Part shown: piece by piece, positions 1-5,000 of the stretch | Layout of the letters: each line of letters starts with the position of its first letter | Numbering within the stretch: position 1 is the stretch's first letter | Assembly: GCA_905373325.1 (NCBI GenBank) | Contig: CAJPTB010000173.1 | Location: 1-5,000 of the forward strand | Length of the DNA stretch: 5,000 nucleotides | Direction of reading: 5' to 3' | Source of the DNA: an uncultured Ancrocorticia sp. | GTDB lineage: Bacteria; Actinomycetota; Actinomycetes; Actinomycetales; Actinomycetaceae | Notes under the pieces: generated by a model | Database searches by the model: none | Told to the model about the DNA's origin: nothing | Seen by the model: only the letters and a program-made list of their open reading frames with translations | Translations under genes and position numbers: made by a program

Positions 1-45
1 CGGTGCCGCCGAATCACACGTTCCGCCTGAAACCGATGACTCACG

Positions 46-987
46 CTACCGCTCCATCTTCCGCAACAGTCCCTGCGGATCGAAGGTCTTTTCCGAAGCC
101 GAGGCGCGCGGCGAGGAGACTCCCGCGAGGAACTGCTCGGCGGCGCGGCCGATTTCGTCCACGGTGGGGACTCGCATTTCGGGCTTGGGCGCGGTGACGT
201 ATCCGCGCACCGAGCCGTTGGCGTCGTAGTCTTTCTCGAGCTTGTCGATGAATTGGGCCAGCTCCTCGTTGCCTTCAATGGCCGAAGAGTAGGCTTCGAC
301 CTCTTCGGCTGCGGCCTGTTCCAGATCGCCCAAAGGGAAGTAGAGCCCGCTGAGCGAGGACGTCAGCCCGAGTGCTCCGGCGGCCCCGGTGAAATAACGA
401 TCGCCGGCCAGATAGACGGGAACGCGAACGGCGACATTCGTATGCGAGATGCCCAGCTTCGCCGTATGAAACTCGACATAGTCGGCGAAACCGGCGGTGA
501 ACCAGAAGTCCGCCTCAAACACTTGGTCCTCGCGCTTGTCGGCCGTGCGCACGACCATGTCGGCCGGCCTCGTGTGAGGAGTGGCCGAAGGGACGGCCGT
601 GAAGGAGAAGGTCGACTTCACACCGAACTTCTCGATGATGTCGATCATGTCCGCCAGCAGCGCGTCCCATTGAAAATCGGGCTCGGCGCCGTGCAAATGC
701 AGGAAGGGCTGGCCCTCGACGTCGCTCGCATGCGAAAGGACGATTCCGCTGCGGCGCATGTCGACAAGCCGACCGTCCTTGTAGTTCATAAGCGGCCGCT
801 GAGATCGATAGTCGATGAGCGGATCGGAGTTGAACAATGCGGCGGCCCCGCCGTCAAGCGGACTGAGCGACAGCGATATCAGCTGGCCGACGGCGCCGGC
901 GTCTACGGCCGGATCCACCAGATTGAGAACCAACCGCTCGACGCGCTCAGGCCCCTCGGCCTCTGGAAACGATACGAAGTGCCCCAT
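46..987 (-). CDS. PAC2 family protein
   Basis: A 313-residue soluble protein of the PAC2 family (named after the eukaryotic proteasome assembly chaperone 2), with no signal peptide or membrane segment. The actinobacterial PAC2 pattern is visible in order: an N-terminal strand leading to DPAVDAG (25-31), an RP-containing segment (RSQRP, 61-65), the LHGAEPDFQW block (98-107), the very typical ATPHTRP (135-141), the VRVPVYLA strand (188-194 region), and a helical tail with LEKDYD (250-255). Length is normal for bacterial members (about 280-320). Beyond about residue 290 a polar tail is probably disordered. The ATG at 987 is preceded by a strong GGAGAGGAGA on the minus strand, which fixes the start; the stop is TAG at 48-46. 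It is divergent from helR across a 227-bp gap. Its biochemical role in bacteria is not established, and a link to proteasome assembly here would be a guess. Family assignment is firm; function is unknown. Confidence 0.9.
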   Translation of the reverse strand: MGHFVSFPEAEGPERVERLVLNLVDPAVDAGAVGQLISLSLSPLDGGAAALFNSDPLIDYRSQRPLMNYKDGRLVDMRRSGIVLSHASDVEGQPFLHLHGAEPDFQWDALLADMIDIIEKFGVKSTFSFTAVPSATPHTRPADMVVRTADKREDQVFEADFWFTAGFADYVEFHTAKLGISHTNVAVRVPVYLAGDRYFTGAAGALGLTSSLSGLYFPLGDLEQAAAEEVEAYSSAIEGNEELAQFIDKLEKDYDANGSVRGYVTAPKPEMRVPTVDEIGRAAEQFLAGVSSPRASASEKTFDPQGLLRKMER

Positions 988-990
988 GTG

Positions 991-1000
991 TCTCCTCTCC
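991..1000 (-). promoter_or_regulatory. Ribosome binding site of the PAC2 gene
   Basis: Read on the minus strand this is GGAGAGGAGA followed by CAC and the ATG at 987. It is a strong, double Shine-Dalgarno: the proximal AGGAG lies about 4-5 nt from the start codon and the distal GGAG about 9 nt from it. It supports 987 as the start. Confidence 0.8.
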
Positions 1001-1106
1001 TCGCCCTCTACTTTGCCATAAGCCTCCCCGCCGCTTCGACTCTCCGAACGGGCCCTTCTGCATGCCCTGTTATTCCCGACACTCCGGCGTTCAACGGTTT
1101 CGACGT

Positions 1107-1118
1107 GGTAATACTACC
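1107..1118. repeat. Imperfect 12-bp dyad, possible operator
   Basis: GGTAATACTACC is an inverted repeat with five of six base pairs matching (arms GGTA and TACC, one A/C mismatch inside). It lies near the middle of the divergent gap, just upstream of a possible -35 for helR. Such a position would suit a regulator acting on both genes, but one short dyad can arise by chance and no regulator is identified. Confidence 0.25.
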
Positions 1119-1127
1119 CATCGTTTT

Positions 1128-1156
1128 TTGACTGCGATAGGGCGCGCTGATTAGCT
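1128..1156 (+). promoter_or_regulatory. Candidate helR promoter P1 (extended -10)
   Basis: TTGACT at 1128-1133 matches the sigma-70 -35 consensus at five of six positions and follows a run of T. A 17-nt spacer leads to TTAGCT (1151-1156), which is a poor -10 by itself but is preceded by TGA, giving the TGn extension. Transcription would start near 1163, leaving a leader of roughly 50 nt before the helR ATG. The weak -10 keeps this tentative. Confidence 0.35.
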
Positions 1157-1180
1157 TCGACGGCCCCCGTGGCCGATAAT
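1151..1180 (+). promoter_or_regulatory. Candidate helR promoter P2 (GATAAT -10)
   Basis: GATAAT at 1175-1180 matches the -10 consensus at five of six positions and stands out in GC-rich DNA. The best -35 is weak: TTAGCT (1151-1156), 18 nt upstream, three of six. Transcription would begin near 1187, about 28 nt before the helR ATG and downstream of the alternative GTG at 1182. If real, it would rule out the longer start. It overlaps P1, so the two would be alternatives. Confidence 0.3.
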
Positions 1181-1204
1181 TGTGTGGTCGATTTTCCCCG
1201 TTTC

Positions 1205-1208
1205 AGGA
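1205..1208 (+). promoter_or_regulatory. Ribosome binding site of helR
   Basis: AGGA ends 6 nt before the ATG at 1215. The in-frame GTG at 1182 has no Shine-Dalgarno-like sequence in front of it, so this site decides the start in favour of 1215. Confidence 0.65.
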
Positions 1209-1214
1209 CTGTCC

Positions 1215-3458
1215 ATGGGTGAGTTATCCGCGCGTTCGCGCGCAATCGCCGACGAGCAAGACTTCGTCGAGACGGCGTATGCCGCGCTCGACCGCCAACG
1301 CGAGGCCTACTCCGAACGTCTGCGCGAAGTTCGAGCGCAACAGGGCCACGAAAGCGCAGGCGCCCTCTCCGAGCGCGACTCCTTCGCGACCCATTACGAG
1401 GACAATCTCATACGTTTGCGCAACGTCGAGAATCGCCTGGTCATGGGGCGCCTCGACTTCACAGACGGCGAAACAGAGCACATCGGGCGCATCGGCCTCA
1501 AGGACGAGGACCAGGAGATCATTCTCCTCGACTGGCGGACCCCGCAGGCCGAGCCCTTTTACCGGGCCACCGCGGCCGAGCCCGGCGAAGTCGTTCGCCG
1601 CAGGCACATTCAGACGCGGATGCGCGACGTCGTCGGCGTGGAGGACGAATTGCTCGACGCCGAAGCCTCCGAGGGGCTGACCGACCTCAACCTCACCGGT
1701 GAAGGCGCCCTGATGGCGGCGATGGCGACGGCCCGCGACGGAAAGATGAGCGACATCGTCGCCACGATTCAGGCCGAGCAGGATCGAATCATTCGGGCCG
1801 ATTCGAACGGAATACTCGTCGTCCAGGGAGGGCCGGGCACGGGCAAGACGGCCGTCGCGCTCCACCGCGCCGCCTACCTTCTTTACACCCAACGCGAACG
1901 GCTTTCCCGTTCGGGCGTTCTCATCGTGGGCCCCTCCCCCGTGTTCCTGCGGTACATCGACCAAGTCCTTCCGAGCCTGGGCGAGTCCGACATCGTTTCG
2001 ACGACGGTGACCGGGCTGCTTCCCGGCGTCGAGGCGACGGGGGCCGACACCGTGCAAGCCGCGCGGATCAAAGGCTCGCCGGTCTGGCGGACCATCGCCG
2101 CGAACGCCGTGCGAAACGTCCTCGAACGCCCGCTCGATCGCCCTGTCTCCTTCACAATCGACTCGAGCCCCGTGACCCTCACGCCCTCGCAGGTTGAGGC
2201 TGCGCAGCAGCGCGCTCGGCGCGGGGGGCGGCCCCACAACGAGGCCCGTGAAACGTACGCGAGGATCCTCGTCGAAGAGCTCGCAAACCAAGTGGCCGCA
2301 CACAAAGAAATGGCACTGGAGGACGCCGGCTGGATAGTCGACGAGGTCGTCTCCTCGCGTGAGGCTCGGCGCGAAGTCAATCTTAGATGGCTGCCTTCCT
2401 CTCCCGTTCAGCTGCTCGAACGGCTTTACGCGCGCCCGCGCCTGCTCGCCATGTGCGCCCCCGAGCTTTCGCCCGAGGAGATCGAGGCGGTTAGCCGGCC
2501 GAAAGGCAGCCCGATCACGGCCGCCGACATCCCCATCCTTGACGAGCTCGCCGAATGCCTCGGACCCTTCCGCACCGACTTCGAGAAGCGCCAACGAGCC
2601 GCCGCGCAGGCGCGCGACGCCGAGCTTTCCGAGTATGTCAAGGAAACGATGAATTCGATGAACCTCGGCGGCGGCATCGTCAACCTCGAACAGCTGACCG
2701 AGCGCGCAGCCGGCTCTGGGCCGCAGTCAAGCCTTGCTGACCGCGCATCCTCGGATCGAACATGGACCTACGGGCATATCGTGGTCGACGAGGCGCAGGA
2801 GCTTTCTCCGATGCAGTGGGAGATGCTCGCCCGCCGGTGTCCGACGAGGTCGATGACGGTCGTCGGCGACCTCGACCAGCGTCCGGACGGCTCGCCCTCA
2901 GGCGGCTGGACGAGCATCCTCGGACGGCTCGGATCGAGCGCTCGGATCGAGAATCTCACGGTCTCCTACAGGACTCCGGCGACGATCCTCCGCTCGGCCG
3001 GGCGGACCCTCGCTGCGGCGGACGTTTCCGTGCTGCCCGTCGAGGCCGCGCGCGACCTTCCCGACTGCCTCGCCTTCACTGCGATCGAGGCGGACGGGCG
3101 AGAGGGCGCCGTCATCCGATCGGTCAAGGAGCGCCGCGCTTGGTTGGACGAAGAGTACGGTCCGGGCGAGGGAACGCTGGCGGTCATCGTCCCCTCCGAC
3201 CTGCGCGACGGCGTCGCGGAGGCGCTGTCCGGGGACCCCGGGCTGGCCGGGTACGTGAAGGCCGACTCCGCCGGCTTGGCGCGCATAGGCGTCTTGTCCG
3301 CAGTCGAGGCCAAGGGCTTGGAGTACGACGCCGTCGTGCTGGTCGAGCCCTCGCGCGTGCTGGCCGAAGGCCCCGGCAATCTTTATGTTGCGATGACCCG
3401 TCCCACCCGCCGCCTCGACGTTCTCTATTCGGGCGAGCTTCCCGCCGGAATGGCTTGA
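1215..3458 (+). CDS. helR: RNA polymerase recycling motor ATPase HelR (HelD/UvrD-like)
   Basis: A 747-residue cytosolic superfamily-1 ATPase of the HelD/HelR class. Members bind RNA polymerase, pry it from nucleic acid, and in the HelR branch can protect it from rifamycins. Visible in order: a charged, probably coiled-coil N-terminus (about 1-78) that in relatives enters the secondary channel; the MGRLDF...IGRIGL block (77-95); Q motif IQAEQDRIIR (185-194); Walker A GGPGTGKT (205-212, Lys211); PHNEARE (340-346) and MCAPELSPEE (413-422), typical of HelR; a variable charged stretch (about 450-510) probably matching the loop reaching the polymerase active site; Walker B VVDEAQ (523-528); VGDLDQ (550-555); SYRTP (584-588); KGLEYD (700-705); and YVAMTRPTRR (724-733). 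All catalytic motifs are intact, so it should be active. Length fits the family (about 720-770). The start at 1215 is chosen by its AGGA; GTG 1182 would add 11 residues. General UvrD DNA repair helicases lack this N-terminus. Confidence 0.93.
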   Translation: MGELSARSRAIADEQDFVETAYAALDRQREAYSERLREVRAQQGHESAGALSERDSFATHYEDNLIRLRNVENRLVMGRLDFTDGETEHIGRIGLKDEDQEIILLDWRTPQAEPFYRATAAEPGEVVRRRHIQTRMRDVVGVEDELLDAEASEGLTDLNLTGEGALMAAMATARDGKMSDIVATIQAEQDRIIRADSNGILVVQGGPGTGKTAVALHRAAYLLYTQRERLSRSGVLIVGPSPVFLRYIDQVLPSLGESDIVSTTVTGLLPGVEATGADTVQAARIKGSPVWRTIAANAVRNVLERPLDRPVSFTIDSSPVTLTPSQVEAAQQRARRGGRPHNEARETYARILVEELANQVAAHKEMALEDAGWIVDEVVSSREARREVNLRWLPSSPVQLLERLYARPRLLAMCAPELSPEEIEAVSRPKGSPITAADIPILDELAECLGPFRTDFEKRQRAAAQARDAELSEYVKETMNSMNLGGGIVNLEQLTERAAGSGPQSSLADRASSDRTWTYGHIVVDEAQELSPMQWEMLARRCPTRSMTVVGDLDQRPDGSPSGGWTSILGRLGSSARIENLTVSYRTPATILRSAGRTLAAADVSVLPVEAARDLPDCLAFTAIEADGREGAVIRSVKERRAWLDEEYGPGEGTLAVIVPSDLRDGVAEALSGDPGLAGYVKADSAGLARIGVLSAVEAKGLEYDAVVLVEPSRVLAEGPGNLYVAMTRPTRRLDVLYSGELPAGMA

Positions 3459-3472
3459 CGTCGCGCGGGGGC

Positions 3473-3517
3473 CGCGGGCCGACGCCGGTCAAACCAACTC
3501 AGCGCGGGCCGACGCCG
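3473..3517. repeat. 15-bp GC-rich direct repeat, 30-bp period
   Basis: CGCGGGCCGACGCCG occurs exactly at 3473-3487 and again at 3503-3517, starting 14 nt after the helR stop. The copies are separated by a less GC-rich 15-nt spacer (GTCAAACCAACTCAG). No third copy is in the gap. Function unknown; it may be a small local duplication or part of a termination structure. Confidence 0.6.
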
Positions 3518-3520
3518 CGC
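3502..3520 (+). terminator. Short GC hairpin downstream of helR, possible terminator
   Basis: GCGCGG (3502-3507) can pair perfectly with CCGCGC (3515-3520) around a 7-nt loop. It overlaps the second copy of the direct repeat and lies 43 nt after the helR stop. No T-run follows, so it is not a canonical intrinsic terminator, although many actinobacterial ends lack a clear T-run. GC-rich DNA makes such stems common by chance. Confidence 0.25.
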
Positions 3521-3565
3521 ATCCGGCCCGGGGCGCATGGCTCTTTCAGAAACGATCGGCTCAAA

Positions 3566-3592
3566 TTGCAATCGGCCCGAATCGCGGACAAT
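3566..3592 (+). promoter_or_regulatory. Weak candidate serA promoter with overlapping palindrome
   Basis: TTGCAA (3566-3571, four of six to the -35) and GACAAT (3587-3592, four of six to the -10) are separated by a short 15-nt spacer. The -35 overlaps the perfect 8-bp palindrome ATTGCAAT (3565-3572), and ATCGGC occurs as a direct repeat at 3555-3560 and 3571-3576. The stretch is AT-richer than its surroundings, as expected of a control region. The spacing is suboptimal, so this is only a candidate; the leader would be about 60 nt. Confidence 0.22.
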
Positions 3593-3647
3593 CCTCATTT
3601 TCCATCCGATCTGCTGTACGGTTTGTCTTCGGCACACATTTCATCGC

Positions 3648-3655
3648 AAGGAAGG
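3648..3655 (+). promoter_or_regulatory. Ribosome binding site of serA
   Basis: AAGGAAGG, with the AAGGA core 7 nt from the ATG at 3660. It fixes the serA start and argues against the upstream in-frame ATG at 3537, which would add 41 residues unlike any SerA. Confidence 0.8.
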
Positions 3656-3659
3656 CAAG

Positions 3660-4868
3660 ATGTCACGAGTCCTCCTCCTAGAATCCCCGCACGCGTCTGC
3701 GGACTCGGTTTTCGCCAAGTACGGCATAGAGGTTCGCCGCGTTTCCGGCGCAGTCCAAGGCGACGAGCTGATCGAGGCGCTCAGCGACGTCGACATGGTG
3801 GGCATCCGCTCAAAGACCAACCTCACCCGCAGGGTGCTCGATGCGAGCCCCCATCTGACTGCCATCGGCGCCTTCTGCATCGGAACGAACCAGATCGACG
3901 TCTCCGCCGCCAACGAAGCGGGCATCGCCGTATTCAACGCGCCGTACGCCAACACGCGTTCCGTGGTCGAACTCGCCATAGCCGAGGCCATCGCCCTCAC
4001 ACGCCATCTGACGGACAAGAACAACGCCCTTCAATCCGGCGTGTGGGAGAAAACCGCCTCCGGCGCGCACGAGGTTAGGGGAAAGACCCTCGGAATCGTC
4101 GGCTACGGCTCCATCGGCACCCAACTTGGCATCATCGCGGAAGCGCTCGGCATGTCCGTGCTCTTCTACGACGTCGCCGAAAGGCTCGCGATCGGCAACG
4201 CCGTGCGCATGCGCAGCCTGAGCCAGCTCCTGGAACGGGCGGACATCGTCTCGATTCACATCGACGGACGCGCGTCGAATGCCGGATTTTTCGGGCGGGA
4301 CCGAGTCATGGCGATGAAGGAGGGCGCGATTCTCATCAATCTTTCGCGCGGCTCCGTCGTGGACCTGGAGGCGGTGCGGGAGCGGTTGACGGACGGAAGC
4401 TTGAGCGGCGCCGGGATCGACGTGTTCCCTCACGAGCCCAACGCAAACGGCGACCCTTTTTCCTGCTCGCTCGCAGGCCTCGACAACGTCATTCTCACGC
4501 CTCACATCGGGGGTTCGACGATCGAGGCGCAGGAGTCCATCGGCTCTTTCGTGGCCGAAAAGCTCGTCTCTTACTGGCGGAAGGGCCTGACCGGCCTCTC
4601 CGTGAACATGCCCGAGGTCGACGCTTCGCCCGCGCCCTCGGCTCGGCATCGCGTGACCTGGATCCACTCGAACACACCGGGCGCGCTCGCCCACGTCAAC
4701 AGCATTTTCGCCGCTGCCGACGCCAACATCGATGCACAAACGCTCGTCACATCAGGCGAAATCGGATACATGGTCACCGACCTTGCGTCCGAGCTGCCTG
4801 AATCGGCGCTGACCGAGCTCTCCGAGCTGGATCAGAGCATCCGGCTGCGGGTGCTGCACAGAGACTGA
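3660..4868 (+). CDS. serA: D-3-phosphoglycerate dehydrogenase, short ACT-domain type
   Basis: A 402-residue cytosolic enzyme that oxidises 3-phosphoglycerate with NAD to 3-phosphohydroxypyruvate, the first step of serine synthesis. It resembles E. coli SerA (410 residues) along its whole length. Seen: substrate-domain motifs GIRSKT (48-53), CIGTNQID (73-80) and FNAPYANTRSV (92-102); GVWEK (127-131), whose Trp129 matches the E. coli subunit-contact Trp139; Rossmann motif GYGSIG (148-153) with Asp171 for NAD specificity; catalytic Arg230 (LSRGSVVD), Glu259 (HEP) and His282 (PHIGGST); and a C-terminal ACT domain (about 330-402) ending in IRLRVL. His336, Asn338 and Asn356 align with the E. coli serine-binding His344, Asn346 and Asn364, so feedback inhibition by serine is likely. 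The Gly-Gly hinge before the ACT domain is replaced by Ala-Arg (328-329). It lacks the extra domain of the roughly 530-residue SerA of mycobacteria. The start is set by AAGGAAGG; the 201-bp gap from helR suggests separate transcription. Confidence 0.95.
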   Translation: MSRVLLLESPHASADSVFAKYGIEVRRVSGAVQGDELIEALSDVDMVGIRSKTNLTRRVLDASPHLTAIGAFCIGTNQIDVSAANEAGIAVFNAPYANTRSVVELAIAEAIALTRHLTDKNNALQSGVWEKTASGAHEVRGKTLGIVGYGSIGTQLGIIAEALGMSVLFYDVAERLAIGNAVRMRSLSQLLERADIVSIHIDGRASNAGFFGRDRVMAMKEGAILINLSRGSVVDLEAVRERLTDGSLSGAGIDVFPHEPNANGDPFSCSLAGLDNVILTPHIGGSTIEAQESIGSFVAEKLVSYWRKGLTGLSVNMPEVDASPAPSARHRVTWIHSNTPGALAHVNSIFAAADANIDAQTLVTSGEIGYMVTDLASELPESALTELSELDQSIRLRVLHRD

Positions 4869-4905
4869 CGCGTCCGCGCGACTGGCGCATTTTCGGCGCT
4901 GCAAT

Positions 4906-4941
4906 CCGGTTCGCGACTGAGGTCCTGCTGCACGGAACCGG
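4906..4941 (+). terminator. Inverted repeat downstream of serA, possible terminator
   Basis: CCGGTTC (4906-4912) pairs perfectly with GAACCGG (4935-4941). With G4913 bulged, two further pairs (C4914-G4934, G4915-C4933) extend the stem to 9 bp around a 17-nt loop. It begins 37 nt after the serA stop, a reasonable place for a terminator. No T-run follows, and the loop is long, so the assignment is tentative. Confidence 0.3.
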
Positions 4942-4956
4942 CTGGGTCCGGCCAGG

Positions 4957-4990
4957 CGGGAGCGCGGGCGGAGAGCCGGGAGCGCGGGCG
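4957..4990. repeat. 14-bp GC-rich direct repeat, 20-bp period
   Basis: CGGGAGCGCGGGCG occurs exactly at 4957-4970 and 4977-4990, separated by GAGAGC. The window ends 10 nt later, so further copies beyond it cannot be excluded. The 9-mer AGCGCGGGC inside both copies also occurs at 3501-3509 in the gap after helR. No start codon with a ribosome binding site is seen nearby, so I do not call a gene here. Confidence 0.6.
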
Positions 4991-5000
4991 AAGCGTCGAC

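Larger units (their letters stand above)
988..1214. other. Divergent intergenic region between PAC2 and helR
   Basis: This 227-bp gap must hold the control signals of both genes. It is visibly more AT-rich near 1105-1135 and 1175-1200 than the coding sequence. It contains the two ribosome binding sites at its ends, two candidate helR promoters, and an imperfect 12-bp dyad at 1107-1118. On the minus strand a TTGAAC (1094 to 1089) could serve as a -35 for PAC2, but the 16-nt-spaced TAACAG is a poor -10, so no PAC2 promoter is called. I see no long inverted repeat of the rifamycin-associated element type described upstream of Streptomyces helR genes, no RNA gene, and no credible small ORF. Confidence 0.7.

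Noticed and set aside
1..45. Possible start of another leftward gene after PAC2 (GTG codons at the left edge, minus strand)
   Set aside because: Only a dozen codons would be visible and no family signal can be judged.
253..1131. Long open frame (292 residues) on the plus strand opposite the PAC2 gene
   Set aside because: Antisense shadow of PAC2; the protein looks like reverse-strand noise and the frame runs through the divergent control region.
1182..1214. GTG start adding 11 residues to HelR
   Set aside because: No Shine-Dalgarno in front of it, it abuts a promoter-like GATAAT, and the ATG at 1215 has AGGA at good spacing.
1224..2594. Long open frame (456 residues) on the minus strand opposite helR
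   Set aside because: Antisense shadow of a clearly recognised gene; GC-rich codon use leaves the opposite strand open. Its translation is low-complexity in Arg, Gly and Val with no family resemblance.
2927..2951. 12-bp direct repeat GCTCGGATCGAG inside helR with a 13-bp period
   Set aside because: The period is not a multiple of three, the copies encode different residues, and the region is a conserved-length linker before motif IV; most likely chance in GC-rich coding DNA.
3537..3659. 41-residue N-terminal extension of SerA from the ATG at 3537
   Set aside because: The extension is rich in Cys and His and unlike any SerA N-terminus, and the ATG at 3660 has a strong, well-spaced AAGGAAGG and starts exactly where family homology starts.
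2762..4078. 438-residue open frame on the plus strand bridging helR and serA
   Set aside because: It overlaps two well-supported genes in another frame and its translation is extremely Arg-rich, typical of an out-of-frame GC-rich read.
3810..4739. 309-residue open frame on the minus strand opposite serA
   Set aside because: Antisense shadow of a complete serA with all catalytic residues; no recognisable motif of its own.
4869..5000. Open frame continuing from serA to the window end
   Set aside because: It has no start codon and no ribosome binding site; absence of stops over 132 bases of GC-rich DNA is expected.

Overview
The window comes from a GC-rich bacterium, almost certainly an actinobacterium. 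I infer this from three things: strong GC bias with G/C-ending codons, a HelR-type RNA polymerase recycling ATPase (an actinobacterial family), and a PAC2-family protein of the actinobacterial type. The short, ACT-only form of phosphoglycerate dehydrogenase would fit a lineage such as Actinomycetaceae better than mycobacteria or streptomycetes, whose SerA is usually the longer form. That placement is inference only.

Layout. Positions 1-45 lie downstream of the first gene and hold nothing I can support. A PAC2-family gene runs leftward at 46-987. Positions 988-1214 are a 227-bp divergent intergenic region with a strong Shine-Dalgarno for the leftward gene, two candidate rightward promoters, a small imperfect dyad, and a Shine-Dalgarno for the rightward gene. 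helR (1215-3458) encodes a 747-residue UvrD-like ATPase with all helicase motifs intact. Positions 3459-3659 form a 201-bp gap with a GC-rich 15-bp direct repeat, a short GC hairpin, a weak promoter candidate and an 8-bp palindrome. serA (3660-4868) encodes a complete 402-residue D-3-phosphoglycerate dehydrogenase. Positions 4869-5000 are non-coding as far as I can see. They carry an inverted repeat that may end serA transcription and a 14-bp direct repeat with a 20-bp period close to the window edge.

The three genes do not form an obvious pathway. PAC2 and helR are divergent and could share control. helR and serA are co-directional, but serA has its own well-spaced ribosome binding site after a 201-bp gap and may have its own promoter. 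HelR is expected to act on stalled or rifamycin-bound RNA polymerase. SerA starts serine biosynthesis and keeps the serine-sensing ACT residues of the E. coli enzyme. The PAC2 protein has no established function in bacteria. I see no mobile element, RNA gene, CRISPR array or novel multi-gene system. The most interesting points are a HelR gene without a visible rifamycin-associated element in its upstream region, and GC-rich short repeats sharing a 9-mer in both gaps downstream of genes.
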